64,000 bases of DNA, taken from Bordetella sp. 02P26C-1. Lineage in GTDB: Bacteria > Pseudomonadota > Gammaproteobacteria > Burkholderiales > Burkholderiaceae_B. Each line of letters opens with the position of its first letter. Positions within the stretch are counted from its first letter, which is position 1. Below are positions 1-8,537 of the stretch, piece by piece. The stretch is taken from the NCBI RefSeq assembly GCF_009763255.1, contig NZ_WSJB01000010.1, positions 186,001 through 250,000 of the forward strand, read 5' to 3'. The notes beneath the pieces were generated by a model. It was not told the DNA's origin. It did no database searches and worked only from the letters and a program-made list of their open reading frames with translations. A program made the translations under genes and the position numbers.

Positions 1-2
1 TC

Positions 3-614
3 GAGGCCGATACCTTGGGCTTATTGCTGCTTGCGAACCTGCTTAAACGCGCGCCGGCCGCGCGTAACGGTCTGGCGGAAGACGACATTCCGATTACGGT
101 CTACGCGGACATCGGACGCACCGAATTGGCGTTATCGGACTTGGAGAGCCTGCGTCCTCAGGACACCGTCTTTATCGATGATTACCGGGTGACCTCGGAT
201 GGCGAACTATGGCTGCTCGCCAATGGGCAAGGTATACGCCTTCGGCCTCAAGGGGATTCTTATTGTGTCACGCAAGGTTGGACTTCCATGATGAATGATT
301 TATTGGGTAATTCGCGGGGATTCGACGCCGACGACTTTCTGGATGATGAGCCACCGGCCGAGGCCAAGGCCGACGCCAGCTTTGACGTTGATGGGGTCCC
401 TGTCGTGCTGTCCTTCTCTCTGGGTGAGCGTCAGGTGACGTTGGGCGAGCTGCGCCATCTGCAGCCGGGCGAGGTGTTCGACCTAACTCGGCCATTGACA
501 GGTGGGCCCGTGATGGTGCGGGCTAACGGGCGCTTGTTCGCGACGGGCGATATCGTGGACATCGATGGTCGTGTGGGCGTGACATTGCGCGCGCTCGGCG
601 AGTCCGAAGTATGA
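3..614 (+). CDS. sctQ: Type III secretion C-ring protein SctQ (BscQ), C-terminal part
   Basis: The reading frame is open from the window edge, so the N-terminus is missing. The visible 203 residues carry two SpoA-type (FliM/FliN C-terminal) modules: one around residues 25-85 and one around residues 125-195, separated by an acidic linker. This is the C-terminal arrangement of SctQ, the cytoplasmic sorting-platform protein that recruits chaperone-substrate complexes to the export gate. Its stop overlaps the sctR start as ATGA, so the two genes are translationally coupled. ATG codons at 288 and 291, preceded by AAGG at 274, could start a short C-terminal product like the one known for Yersinia YscQ. 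The family assignment rests on the SpoA modules and on the following sctRSTU. Confidence 0.88.
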   Translation, partial: EADTLGLLLLANLLKRAPAARNGLAEDDIPITVYADIGRTELALSDLESLRPQDTVFIDDYRVTSDGELWLLANGQGIRLRPQGDSYCVTQGWTSMMNDLLGNSRGFDADDFLDDEPPAEAKADASFDVDGVPVVLSFSLGERQVTLGELRHLQPGEVFDLTRPLTGGPVMVRANGRLFATGDIVDIDGRVGVTLRALGESEV

Positions 615-1285
615 GCGATCCGATCAGCCTCGCAATCGTCCTGGCGCTGCTCGCGCTGGTCCCGCTGACCGCGGTGATGACCACGTCGTTCTTGAAAATC
701 GCGATTGTCTTGTCATTGGTGCGCAACGCGTTGGGAGTGCAGCAAGTACCGCCCAATATGGCGTTATACGGCCTTGCTCTGGTCTTGTCGGCGTATGTGA
801 TGGCGCCCGTGATCCACGAGGTCAACACGGCGATGCGCGATCCCTTGGCGAGTCGTGCCACGCATGAGCCGTCCGAAGAAGCGCAGCATAAGCAGTTGAT
901 CGGAATCTTGCAGGCACTAGAGGCAGGTGTAGTGCCGATGCAGGATTTCATGCTACGCAATAGCAAGCCCGAGCAGCGTGACTTTTTCATGCGCACCGCA
1001 CAACGCCTGTGGGGCACGGACCGGGCGGAAGGCTTAAAAGAAAACAACCTGTTTGTATTGGTGCCGGCGTTCCTGGTGTCGGAACTGACGGCGGCATTTC
1101 AGCTGGGATTTTTGCTTTATCTGCCCTTTATTGTGATCGATCTCATCGTTTCCAATATTTTGCTGGCGATGGGCATGATGATGGTTTCGCCAGTCACTAT
1201 CTCGATGCCGTTGAAGCTATTTTTGTTTGTCATGGTGGACGGTTGGACGCGGCTCATTCAGGGCTTGGTCTTGTCTTATCGCTAA
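611..1285 (+). CDS. sctR: Type III export gate protein SctR (BscR)
   Basis: The 224-residue product is the FliP/YscR-family inner-membrane protein of the export gate, where it forms a pentamer with SctS and SctT. The N-terminal helix is followed by the family stretch MTTSFLKIAIVLSLVRNALG and then QQVPPNMALYGLAL. The C-terminal half has two further hydrophobic segments with FLLYLPFIVIDLIVSNILLA and MGMMMVSPVTISMPLKL, both hallmark SctR/FliP sequences. The length matches the family (about 215-225 residues). The start ATG overlaps the sctQ stop. sctS follows after 18 bases in the same operon. Confidence 0.97.
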   Translation: MSDPISLAIVLALLALVPLTAVMTTSFLKIAIVLSLVRNALGVQQVPPNMALYGLALVLSAYVMAPVIHEVNTAMRDPLASRATHEPSEEAQHKQLIGILQALEAGVVPMQDFMLRNSKPEQRDFFMRTAQRLWGTDRAEGLKENNLFVLVPAFLVSELTAAFQLGFLLYLPFIVIDLIVSNILLAMGMMMVSPVTISMPLKLFLFVMVDGWTRLIQGLVLSYR

Positions 1286-1303
1286 GCGGACGGTTGCACA
1301 AAT

Positions 1304-1567
1304 ATGGAAACCGTAGACATCGTTTCGTACATGACACAGACCCTTTATCTTGTGTTGTGGCTCTCTATGCCACCCATCGCCGTGGCCGCCATTGTGGGTA
1401 CGCTTTTTTCATTATTTCAGGCGTTAACGCAGATTCAGGAGCAGACCCTGTCGTTCGCGGTGAAGCTGATCGCCGTATTCGTGACGATACTTTTTACTGC
1501 GCGCTGGCTAAGCGGCGAACTCTATAACTTCACGATTTCCGTGTTCGATGTGTTTCATCGGCTCTGA
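1304..1567 (+). CDS. sctS: Type III export gate protein SctS (BscS)
   Basis: This 87-residue protein with two membrane segments (about residues 15-40 and 50-75) belongs to the FliQ/YscS family. The conserved stretch LFQALTQIQEQTLSF, followed by KLIAVFVTILFTARWL, is diagnostic. It sits between sctR and sctT, as in nearly all type III systems, and packs against the SctR-SctT core of the export gate. An overlapping ORF in another frame over the same bases was rejected because it has no family features. Confidence 0.96.
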   Translation: METVDIVSYMTQTLYLVLWLSMPPIAVAAIVGTLFSLFQALTQIQEQTLSFAVKLIAVFVTILFTARWLSGELYNFTISVFDVFHRL

Positions 1568-1581
1568 CAGGTGCTGCAACC

Positions 1582-2382
1582 ATGTCCGAAGGCGCCGTCT
1601 ATACCGAAGCCCAGATGTTTCTGACGACATTGGCGTTGACACAGCCGCGCATTTTGGCCATGTGTGTGATGCTTCCCTTATTCACTCGGCAAGTCATGCC
1701 TGGCATGTTGCGTTACGGCATCTGCGCGGCGTTAGGGCTGATATTGGCGCCCGCGTTGTCACCGGAATACGCCGCGCTCGACCTGCAGGCACTGGATTTC
1801 CTGCTCATTATTGCCAAAGAAATTTTTATCGGCCTTGTACTGGGATGGATGGCGGCGATTCCATTTTGGATATTTGAGGCAGTGGGGTTTGTCATCGATA
1901 ACCAACGTGGCGCCAGCATGGGCGCGATTCTTAATCCCGCGACGGGCAGCGATTCCTCGCCATTGGGCATTTTGTTCAATCAGGCTTATATCGTGTTTTT
2001 TCTTGTCAGCGGCGGCTTTGGTTTGACGCTGACGATGCTCTATGACAGCTTTCTTTTATGGGATCTTTGGCACTGGACACCTGCCTTACGCGCGGAAAGT
2101 GTGCCGTTGATGCTGGATCAGTTCTCCAAGCTGATGCGCATGACGCTGCTTTGGGCCTCGCCCGCCATTATCGCAATGTTCCTCGCGGAGCTTGGACTGG
2201 CGCTGGCCAGCCGGTTCGCGCCGCAGTTGCAGGTGTTTTTTCTGGCCATGCCGATCAAGAGCGCCCTCGCGCTGCTGGTGCTGGTGCTGTATATGAGCAC
2301 GCTATTCGAATATGCGTATGAGACCAATCAGGGAGTTTCATCGATCCTGCCGTTTTTGAATGATCAGTGGTGGTCTCCATGA
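1582..2382 (+). CDS. sctT: Type III export gate protein SctT (BscT)
   Basis: The 266-residue polytopic membrane protein belongs to the FliR/YscT family, the third component of the export gate. It shows several hydrophobic segments. The conserved core runs EIFIGLVLGWMAAIPFWIFE and then IDNQRGASMGAILNP, with SPLGILFNQAYIVFFL after it. The C-terminal part keeps the APQLQVFFLAMPIKS motif. The ATG follows sctS by 14 bases. The stop overlaps the sctU start as ATGA, which supports coupled synthesis. Confidence 0.96.
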   Translation: MSEGAVYTEAQMFLTTLALTQPRILAMCVMLPLFTRQVMPGMLRYGICAALGLILAPALSPEYAALDLQALDFLLIIAKEIFIGLVLGWMAAIPFWIFEAVGFVIDNQRGASMGAILNPATGSDSSPLGILFNQAYIVFFLVSGGFGLTLTMLYDSFLLWDLWHWTPALRAESVPLMLDQFSKLMRMTLLWASPAIIAMFLAELGLALASRFAPQLQVFFLAMPIKSALALLVLVLYMSTLFEYAYETNQGVSSILPFLNDQWWSP

Positions 2383-3431
2383 GCGGCGAAAAGACCGAAC
2401 AGCCAACTCATAAGCGATTGCGCGATTCGCGCAAAAAGGGCGACGTCGCCCATAGCAAGGACTTCACTCAGACGCTGCTCATTCTGGCGTTGTTCGGCTA
2501 CATGATTTTCAATGCGGGCGATATTACCGAATCGCTCGGGCGTTTGATTCTGATTCCGGCAGACCTGACCTCGATGCCATTTCTTGATGCCTTGCCTACG
2601 GCGATGACGGCGGCATTACAAGAGGCGTTGACACTGGTATTGCCCTTTGTGTTGATCGTTTTACTTGTTGGAATGCTCAGCGAGTTCTTGCAGGTCGGGG
2701 TGGTCATTGCGTTCGAGAAGTTGAAGCCCTCGGGCAAAAAGCTTAACGCCATCGCGAATCTGAAGAACATGTTCTCCAAGAAGAACCTGGTGGAGTCGCT
2801 GAAGTCGCTGATCAAGGTGGTGTTTCTCACCACGTTGATTACGCTCGTGATTAAAAAAGACCTTCCTGAGTTGATGGCGATGCCGCGCGCAGGACTCGAA
2901 GCGTTGGGCGAGGCGATAGGCGCCCTGATGCTGACCTTGCTGCTGAACGTCGCGTTGGTCTACGTCATCATCGCGCTCGCCGATTTGGTCTGGCAGCGTA
3001 AACAGTACCGCAAGGGCTTGATGATGACCAAAGACGAGGTCAAGCGGGAATACAAAGAGTCCGAAGGCGACCCGCACATCAAGCACAAGCGCAAGCATTT
3101 GCACCAGGAAATGGCCATGCAAGGCGGAGCGCCGGCGCGTAAACCGACCGTGGTGATCACCAATCCCACGCATTTGGCCATCGCGCTTTATTACCAAAAA
3201 GGTGAGACGCCACTGCCCAAGGTCGTCGCAAAAGGCGAGGGTATTAACGCGGAAAGAATCAAACGCGAGGCCCGTGAGGCCGGCGTGCCTGTGATGGAGA
3301 ACGTGCCGCTTGCGCGTAGCTTGTGGCGTTCAACGGAGATCGATCAGTTCATTCCCAGCGAATTGATTGAACCCGTCGCGGAAGTATTGCTGTTAGTACA
3401 GAGATTGGCCCAAGAGCGGGAGGAGAAGTAA
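2379..3431 (+). CDS. sctU: Type III autoprotease and export switch protein SctU (BscU)
   Basis: The 350-residue FlhB/YscU-family protein has an N-terminal MSGEKTEQPTHKRLRDSRKKG segment typical of the family, four membrane helices (about residues 30-225) and a cytoplasmic domain. The autocleavage motif NPTH lies in the stretch TVVITNPTHLAIALYY, followed by PKVVAKGEG, so the protein should self-cleave between Asn and Pro to switch substrate class. The start at 2379 overlaps the sctT stop and is preferred over an in-frame codon 12 bases upstream, because homologues start at MSGEKTEQPT. The stop TAA overlaps the next ATG as TAATG. Confidence 0.97.
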   Translation: MSGEKTEQPTHKRLRDSRKKGDVAHSKDFTQTLLILALFGYMIFNAGDITESLGRLILIPADLTSMPFLDALPTAMTAALQEALTLVLPFVLIVLLVGMLSEFLQVGVVIAFEKLKPSGKKLNAIANLKNMFSKKNLVESLKSLIKVVFLTTLITLVIKKDLPELMAMPRAGLEALGEAIGALMLTLLLNVALVYVIIALADLVWQRKQYRKGLMMTKDEVKREYKESEGDPHIKHKRKHLHQEMAMQGGAPARKPTVVITNPTHLAIALYYQKGETPLPKVVAKGEGINAERIKREAREAGVPVMENVPLARSLWRSTEIDQFIPSELIEPVAEVLLLVQRLAQEREEK

Positions 3432-3826
3432 TGAATCAGAGTATGCACCCAGTCATTGCCGATTATGTGGCGCGTCATGGCATCACAGTGCCCGAGCCTT
3501 TTCGGGGGCGGGTGACGGTCGTGGTCGACGAACGTTATCGCGTCCATCTGCAAGCCGCCGGCGAGAATGCGGTGGCGATGATATGCCGATTGGCGAGTTT
3601 GCCGGCTGGCGGCGCCACGCGTGACCAATGGCTTCTTAACGTAGGCAAGCTTGCCCTGGGTACCGTGAGCATGTGCCCTGCGTCATGCGTGATCGACCCC
3701 AACGAAAACGCGCTGTGGTTGCAGCACATCTTGACACCGGGTGAAGGGATCTCGCTGGACGAGTCCATGGGTCAGTTTGTTAATGCTTTGTCTTTCTGGA
3801 CGGGCGCGTTGCCGCGTCAGGCCTAG
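3431..3826 (+). CDS. Small type III secretion protein, probable chaperone (BscW position)
   Basis: This 131-residue acidic-to-neutral soluble protein lies between sctU and sctC, where Bordetella has bscW. Its size, the alternating beta-rich stretch (RVTVVVDERYRVHLQ) and the C-terminal half ending in a Met/Trp-containing helix fit a CesT/Tir-type chaperone fold, but no single motif proves it. The start is locked by the TAATG overlap with sctU. The family guess comes mainly from position and size. The partner is unknown. It could instead be a pilotin-like or accessory protein, although no signal peptide is visible. Confidence 0.7.
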   Translation: MNQSMHPVIADYVARHGITVPEPFRGRVTVVVDERYRVHLQAAGENAVAMICRLASLPAGGATRDQWLLNVGKLALGTVSMCPASCVIDPNENALWLQHILTPGEGISLDESMGQFVNALSFWTGALPRQA

Positions 3827-3854
3827 TCCTATGCGGCATCAGGGGGGAGTGCAC

Positions 3855-5660
3855 GTGTTCAAACATTCAATATTGGCTGGTGTGTTATCCATCGGACTAC
3901 TCGGCACGGCGCTGGCCGCGCCCAATTGGCCTTTAGTGCCTTACAGCTATTACGCTAATCAAGAAGATCTACCCACGTTGCTACGCGAATTCGCCGGCGG
4001 TTTTAGTCTGGCCTTGCAGATAGGTCCGAACGTGAAAGGCGTGGTCAACGGCAAATTCAATACGAATTCGCCCACTGAGTTTCTGAATCGGCTGGGCGGC
4101 GTGTATGGGTTTAATTGGTTCGTCCATTCCGGCACCTTGTTTGTCAGTCGTAGCGACGATATGCAGACGCGCACCATCGATTCGCAGGGCAGTTCGATCA
4201 CCGCGATACGTGATGCACTGGAACAACTGGGCGTGTTGGATCCCCGGTTCGGCTGGGGCGAGCTAGCGGATCAGGGTATCGCGTTGGTCTCGGGCCCGCC
4301 CGCCTACGTGGCACTGGTCGAAAAGACGGTCAAGGCCCTGCCGATAGGTCCGGGCGGGCAGGAAGTCGCCGTGTTCAAGCTCAAGCATGCGTCCGTTAAT
4401 GACCGCACGGTCACCTATCGCGACTCCACCATGGTGACGCCCGGGTTGGCGACAGTGCTGCGCAACCTCATTACCGGCGACAGTTCGGGGGTCGGAAATG
4501 AAACGCTGGTCACTATGGCCGCGCCCTTGCGAGAAAAGCCGCCCCTCGTATCTGTCGATTCCGAGCCGACGAGAGAGTCGTCCGGGGTCGTCAGTTCTGC
4601 CGGCAAGGCCAGCCCGGGGTCTAGCGGATTGCGACTGCGCGAGGCCACCGTTCAAGCCGATACACGCTTGAACGCCATCATCGTGCAAGATGTCCCCGAG
4701 CGTATCCCCGTCTACCGCGCGCTGATCGAACAGCTCGACGTGCCGAGCACTTTGATCGAGATAGAGGCGATGATCGTCGATGTCAATTCGGAGCTAGTGC
4801 GGACCCTTGGCGTGAGTTGGGGGCTCTTATCGGGTGATGTCTCTGTTGGATACAACAATCTGACGGCCGCTCCCAGCCGGGGGCTCTCACCCGCTGACGG
4901 CGTGCTGCCAGGCCTGGGTACGCTCGGGTTGAGCGTGGGCGATTCCTTGGTGGCACGGTTACGCGCTTTGCAGACGGAGGGCCAGGCCACGATCCTGTCG
5001 CAACCATCGATTCTGACCACGGACAACATGGGCGCCGTGATCGATCTTTCAGACACGTTTTACGTGCAGACCAGCGGCGAGCGCGTTGCAACCGTGACAC
5101 CCATCACTGCGGGCACATCGCTTCGAGTTACGCCCCGATATATCGGCGCCTCGGAAGGCATGCGCGTGGAGTTGACGGTCGACATCGAGGACGGCCGAAT
5201 CCAGGATGAAATCCTCGAGAAGCTGCCGACAGTCAGAAAGAGTACGATCAGTACCCTGGCCGTCGTCGAGAATGACCAGACACTGCTAATCGGCGGCTAT
5301 AACAGCACGCAAGACAGCAATAAAACCGAGAAAGTGCCTTTTCTTGGCGATATTCCGTTCTTGGGGGCGCTATTTTCGCATCGTTCAAAAACGCTGCAAC
5401 GTCGAGAACGCCTATTCCTCCTCCGCCCGCGCGTGGTTGCCATCAATGGCAAGCCTGTTGTGCAACCTCTGATTCCAGAGACGCCTGTCTTCTTGGACGC
5501 GACATGGAACGACACCCATCCTTTGATGGGGGGGAGGTGGCTAGAGCGTGCTGATACTGGATCGACACGCTTGCGCCGCTGGACGGCGACGCGTCAGCCA
5601 ACGGCCAAGGCGACGCCGATCGATGTAGCGGACTATTTTTCCAAGGACAGTCCTTTCTGA
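3855..5660 (+). CDS. sctC: Type III outer membrane secretin SctC (BscC)
   Basis: The product (about 601 residues) forms the outer-membrane ring of the needle complex. It has a Sec signal peptide ending near ALAAPNW, N0/N1 domains (about residues 25-180), an N3-type domain with the stretch ADTRLNAIIVQD, and a C-terminal secretin domain. The secretin core shows EIEAMIVDVN, ILSQPSILTTDN and the signature VPFLGDIPFLGALF. A GTG at 3855 follows the purine run AGGGGGGAG by five bases and is taken as the start. GTG 3849 and ATG 3831 are in-frame alternatives. The 3' end overlaps the convergent sigma-factor gene by 28 bases. Confidence 0.95.
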   Translation: MFKHSILAGVLSIGLLGTALAAPNWPLVPYSYYANQEDLPTLLREFAGGFSLALQIGPNVKGVVNGKFNTNSPTEFLNRLGGVYGFNWFVHSGTLFVSRSDDMQTRTIDSQGSSITAIRDALEQLGVLDPRFGWGELADQGIALVSGPPAYVALVEKTVKALPIGPGGQEVAVFKLKHASVNDRTVTYRDSTMVTPGLATVLRNLITGDSSGVGNETLVTMAAPLREKPPLVSVDSEPTRESSGVVSSAGKASPGSSGLRLREATVQADTRLNAIIVQDVPERIPVYRALIEQLDVPSTLIEIEAMIVDVNSELVRTLGVSWGLLSGDVSVGYNNLTAAPSRGLSPADGVLPGLGTLGLSVGDSLVARLRALQTEGQATILSQPSILTTDNMGAVIDLSDTFYVQTSGERVATVTPITAGTSLRVTPRYIGASEGMRVELTVDIEDGRIQDEILEKLPTVRKSTISTLAVVENDQTLLIGGYNSTQDSNKTEKVPFLGDIPFLGALFSHRSKTLQRRERLFLLRPRVVAINGKPVVQPLIPETPVFLDATWNDTHPLMGGRWLERADTGSTRLRRWTATRQPTAKATPIDVADYFSKDSPF

Positions 5661-6244
5661 CGTAGTTTCTCCCGTAGGGCGATACGCGCCCGCGATAAGC
5701 GGCTGCGAATCGTGCCTATGGGGACAGTCAGGAGGGTCGCAGCTTCTTCGTATGACAGCTCGTCGAAGCCGACGAGCAGCAGGATCTCGCGCATGTTTTC
5801 GGGCAGCTCACTGATCGATTCTTCGAGTAGTGCAATGGTCTGGTTTTGCTCGAAAGTTTCTTCGGGCGACAGGTCGGGAGACGACTGGATGTCTAATGCT
5901 GACTCGCTCACGAATTCGTGGCGACGCTCTGGGGCACGCGACAGGTAGTTGCGCACCAGATTGAGGGCGATACCCTAGAGCCACGAAGACAGTTGCGACT
6001 CCCCCCGAAACGCCTTATAAGAAGCAGCCGCTTCGACAAATGCCTGCTGCGCGAGCTCTTCGGCTTCCGTGGCGTTGCCGATGTGCTTCATGATGAATCG
6101 CTGCAGGCGGTCGGAATGCTTGATGACCAGCGCGCGTAACAGTTCCGAGTCGCTTTGCTCGCCGGAAACGGCGCTCGACGAATCGTCCATAGGAATGGCG
6201 CCAGACGAGTCTGCAGCGCTGAGAGTAGTCCTGGAGTTGCACAT
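5633..6244 (-). pseudogene. btrS: BtrS-like ECF sigma factor, interrupted by an in-frame amber codon
   Basis: Reading the minus strand gives an RNA polymerase sigma factor of the ECF/HrpL type. Region 2 includes RLQRFIMKHIGNATEAEELA and FRGESQLSSWL; region 4 includes LPENMREILLLVGFDELSYEEAA and the helix-turn-helix VPIGTIRSRLSRARIALREKL. Between them, a TAG at 5977-5975 replaces the residue normally found between SSWL and GIALNLVRNYLSR. The frame is unchanged on both sides, so a single substitution (for example TAC to TAG) explains it. In Bordetella, BtrS directs transcription of type III genes. Start candidates are ATG 6244, ATG 6190 and TTG 6265. It is either a true nonsense allele, a suppressed codon or a sequence error. 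Confidence 0.85.
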
Positions 6245-6265
6245 AGCATCGAGACAATCCGTCAA

Positions 6266-6501
6266 ACAGTGCGAGTTAGTTATATTATTTAATATAATCT
6301 CAAAATAAATCCAAGATGTGTTTTCAAATTGTTACTGCGCAACATTTTGACGGGCTTTGGGCCCGCAATCAGACCAGTCCTGCTGTTTGGAAGCGACAAG
6401 CAACGACGGAAGGCATGCACCGGGGTTCCAGGCATGCCTTGAGGAGGAAAGAGGAGGGCGCGCCCATCAGGCGCAAGTGGGGCGTGATTGCTTAGTGCAG
6501 A
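6266..6501. other. Intergenic region between btrS-like gene and btrA-like gene
   Basis: No convincing gene is present. An AT-rich stretch at about 6278-6305 stands out against the GC-rich surroundings. It contains the perfect inverted repeat TTATATT-AAAT-AATATAA (minus strand) just upstream of the sigma gene. It could be that gene's promoter or a binding site, but no clear -35/-10 pair could be assigned. Confidence 0.4.
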
Positions 6502-7083
6502 TCAGTGTTGGATGCCGGACTGAAGCAGTTCGCGTAGCCATTGCGCCGCAGTTTGCAAGGACACCGGGCTGCCGCCTGCTTGTGCCGCTGCCTCGAACCG
6601 CGTTTCCATGGCGTTATCCAAGGCGGCGCGCTGCGCGGCGCTGAGCGTGGCAGGGTTTACCTGACAATCTTTACACGCTTGGCGGAACACTGGGGTATCG
6701 GCCACCGCAGAGGCGCTCAGCCGGGAGAGGAAATCTACGCCGGTCATTGCATCTTTGGCGGTCTTTGCCATATCCACGGCGGACATCACGACTCGCGCGG
6801 AAATAGGCTTGCCGGGCGCAGGCTCCAGTCCGAGCTGGCGGGAGACGGCGCTGGCAATACCGGCGCCATAGACCTGCGCCAGTGCCTGGGTGAACATGGA
6901 TGTGGTATCGACGTCTGGTTCAAGCCAGGCCACGCTACGGCCATTTGGCGTTTTTCCCCAACTCAATACCTGACGCTGTTTGCCGTCGATGTTTACGTAG
7001 AGATCTTGCCCGTCCTTGGCCGCTTCGGTGTAGGTCTCCAGCGAAGGCACAGGTGACAAGGGGCTGACCGGAGAAAAATTCAT
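6502..7083 (-). CDS. btrA: Probable BtrA/BspR-type secreted anti-sigma regulator
   Basis: This 193-residue soluble protein has no signal peptide and a Ser/Pro-rich first 15 residues, as in type III substrates. In Bordetella bronchiseptica, the gene next to btrS encodes BtrA/BspR, a protein of about 190 residues that is secreted by the system and antagonises BtrS. Gene order, orientation and length agree, so the same role is inferred; the sequence was not compared with the real BtrA. AAGG lies six bases before the ATG. A GGAACT-N15-TTACTTA promoter lies about 60 bases upstream, which fits feedback by a member of the sigma regulon. Confidence 0.65.
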   Translation of the reverse strand: MNFSPVSPLSPVPSLETYTEAAKDGQDLYVNIDGKQRQVLSWGKTPNGRSVAWLEPDVDTTSMFTQALAQVYGAGIASAVSRQLGLEPAPGKPISARVVMSAVDMAKTAKDAMTGVDFLSRLSASAVADTPVFRQACKDCQVNPATLSAAQRAALDNAMETRFEAAAQAGGSPVSLQTAAQWLRELLQSGIQH

Positions 7084-7144
7084 ACTGCCTTAGATACAGG
7101 TGGAGTGAGTCGGAAGCAAGCAAATACACATAAGCGATACCGCA

Positions 7145-7172
7145 TAAGTAACCCCTCACCCAGACTAGTTCC
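7145..7172 (-). promoter_or_regulatory. BtrS/HrpL-type promoter before btrA
   Basis: Read on the minus strand: GGAACT (7172-7167), a 15-base spacer, then TTACTTA (7151-7145). The same spacing and nearly the same hexamer and heptamer occur at three other places in this island. HrpL-type sigma factors use GGAACC-N15/16-CCACNNA, so the layout is the expected one. Start of transcription is inferred near 7138, with a 55-base leader. Confidence 0.72.
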
Positions 7173-7241
7173 AAGCACTTATTCTGCTGGCACAAACCTA
7201 GTAAATCAGTAAGTGTAGAAGTTTATATGAAACTTTCGTTT

Positions 7242-8537
7242 TCATTGCAGATCGACGCGTGGGGTCCCCGGTGTATCGTGTGAAAACAATTCGTCGGCCG
7301 CGAATAGGGCTTCTACCGGGGGGTCAAAGCCGATCAGCCGGGCCGTCTGCAGGTTGATGGCGAGTTTGGACGGATCGATCCACACCTGATTCAAGCTGCG
7401 CGGTTTGGCGCCGTTGAGGATGTGTGCGATGGTCCTGGCGTAGAAGCGGCCGACGTAGGAGGCGTCAGCTTCGGCCACGCTCAGCAGAATCCCTTGTTGG
7501 ACTTGCCCCGACCCGAGCATGGAGAAGCTGGGTACGGCAGCGTGGCTCAGGATCTCCGCCACGGCACGGATGGATGTGGGCGTCACGCCCCGGTGCACGG
7601 TGACATAGGCCGCGTCGATATTAGGGGCCAACCGGCGATAGCAGTCCAAAACGCCCCGAGTTGCCTCGGATTGAGGCACGCCGTTCGAAGGCGTGTGGCA
7701 GGCGATGACCGAAAAGCCCGCTTCGCGCGCGATCTCGTGAACCGCGTCCACCCCGCCATAAAGTCGGCCTTCCGGGCTGTCTTCATAGACAATGCCCAAG
7801 CGTTTAAACGGATAGATGTCATGGAACAGGCGGATCTGGCGCTGATAGCGTTGTGGCTCGACGCGGGCATGAAGATTGTCCAGCCCGCTGTCCTCAACTG
7901 AACGGATGATTTTCGCCGCCACCGCGTCGCTGGTCGACGCCACAATCGTGGGAACCGGCGCCTGCAATGCAGCCATGTCTTGTCCTGCCCAAGTCCCCAT
8001 GGCGAGAATCAGGTCCAGATCGGCTTGCTTGGCGAGCCTTTCGGCGATGGCCCGACGAACGGCGGGCCGCTGCTGCGGGTCGGCGTGGCTGGGCTGCCAC
8101 CACGCGTCGGCCACGAATTCCAGATACTCGCTGCGGGTATGGGTCACCAAAAACTGCCAAAGCTCCGCGCTGTCCAGATATGGCGGAATTTCGATTGTGG
8201 ACAGCCACCCGAGTTGTGCCAAGCCCTGCACGATCGCGCGTAGCGTACGCGGGTATTCGCTATAGTCGCCGCTATCGACATAGCCGATGCGCCACTTTTT
8301 CCCGTCGGGGCGGCGAGTGGGGCGCAAGCCGGCATCCTCCGAAGCCGCGGATTCAGCCACGCTGCTGCTGGCTGCCGACTTGGCTGCCACGGATGCCGAC
8401 CTGGCAGGTGTTGTCCGCGAATCCTGCGGACGTGCCGATATCGCAGGACCGATTCGCTCCGGCGGAGCTGAATTACAGAGGCTGGCCACTAGCCAAAGGG
8501 CTGCGGCACAGGCGGCGCGTCTCAAAACAGGTGTCAT
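7242..8537 (-). CDS. Periplasmic ABC-type substrate-binding protein coupled to btrU
   Basis: The 431-residue protein begins with a Sec signal peptide (hydrophobic residues 8-20), then a low-complexity Ser/Ala/Arg linker to about residue 75. After that comes a two-lobe periplasmic-binding fold of the ABC_sub_bind type: WRIGYVDSGDYSEYPRTLRA, LDLILAMGTWAGQDMAAL, FKRLGIVYEDSPEGRLYGG and SFSMLGSGQVQQGILLSV. No permease or ATPase gene is nearby. Its start overlaps the btrU stop as ATGA. It is therefore more likely a sensor partner that presents a ligand to the periplasmic domain of BtrU than part of a transporter. That role is inferred from gene context only. Confidence 0.7.
   Translation of the reverse strand: MTPVLRRAACAAALWLVASLCNSAPPERIGPAISARPQDSRTTPARSASVAAKSAASSSVAESAASEDAGLRPTRRPDGKKWRIGYVDSGDYSEYPRTLRAIVQGLAQLGWLSTIEIPPYLDSAELWQFLVTHTRSEYLEFVADAWWQPSHADPQQRPAVRRAIAERLAKQADLDLILAMGTWAGQDMAALQAPVPTIVASTSDAVAAKIIRSVEDSGLDNLHARVEPQRYQRQIRLFHDIYPFKRLGIVYEDSPEGRLYGGVDAVHEIAREAGFSVIACHTPSNGVPQSEATRGVLDCYRRLAPNIDAAYVTVHRGVTPTSIRAVAEILSHAAVPSFSMLGSGQVQQGILLSVAEADASYVGRFYARTIAHILNGAKPRSLNQVWIDPSKLAINLQTARLIGFDPPVEALFAADELFSHDTPGTPRVDLQ

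Noticed and set aside
1009-1527. Overlapping plus-strand ORF across sctR and sctS
   Set aside because: It is an out-of-frame reading across two conserved export-gate genes.
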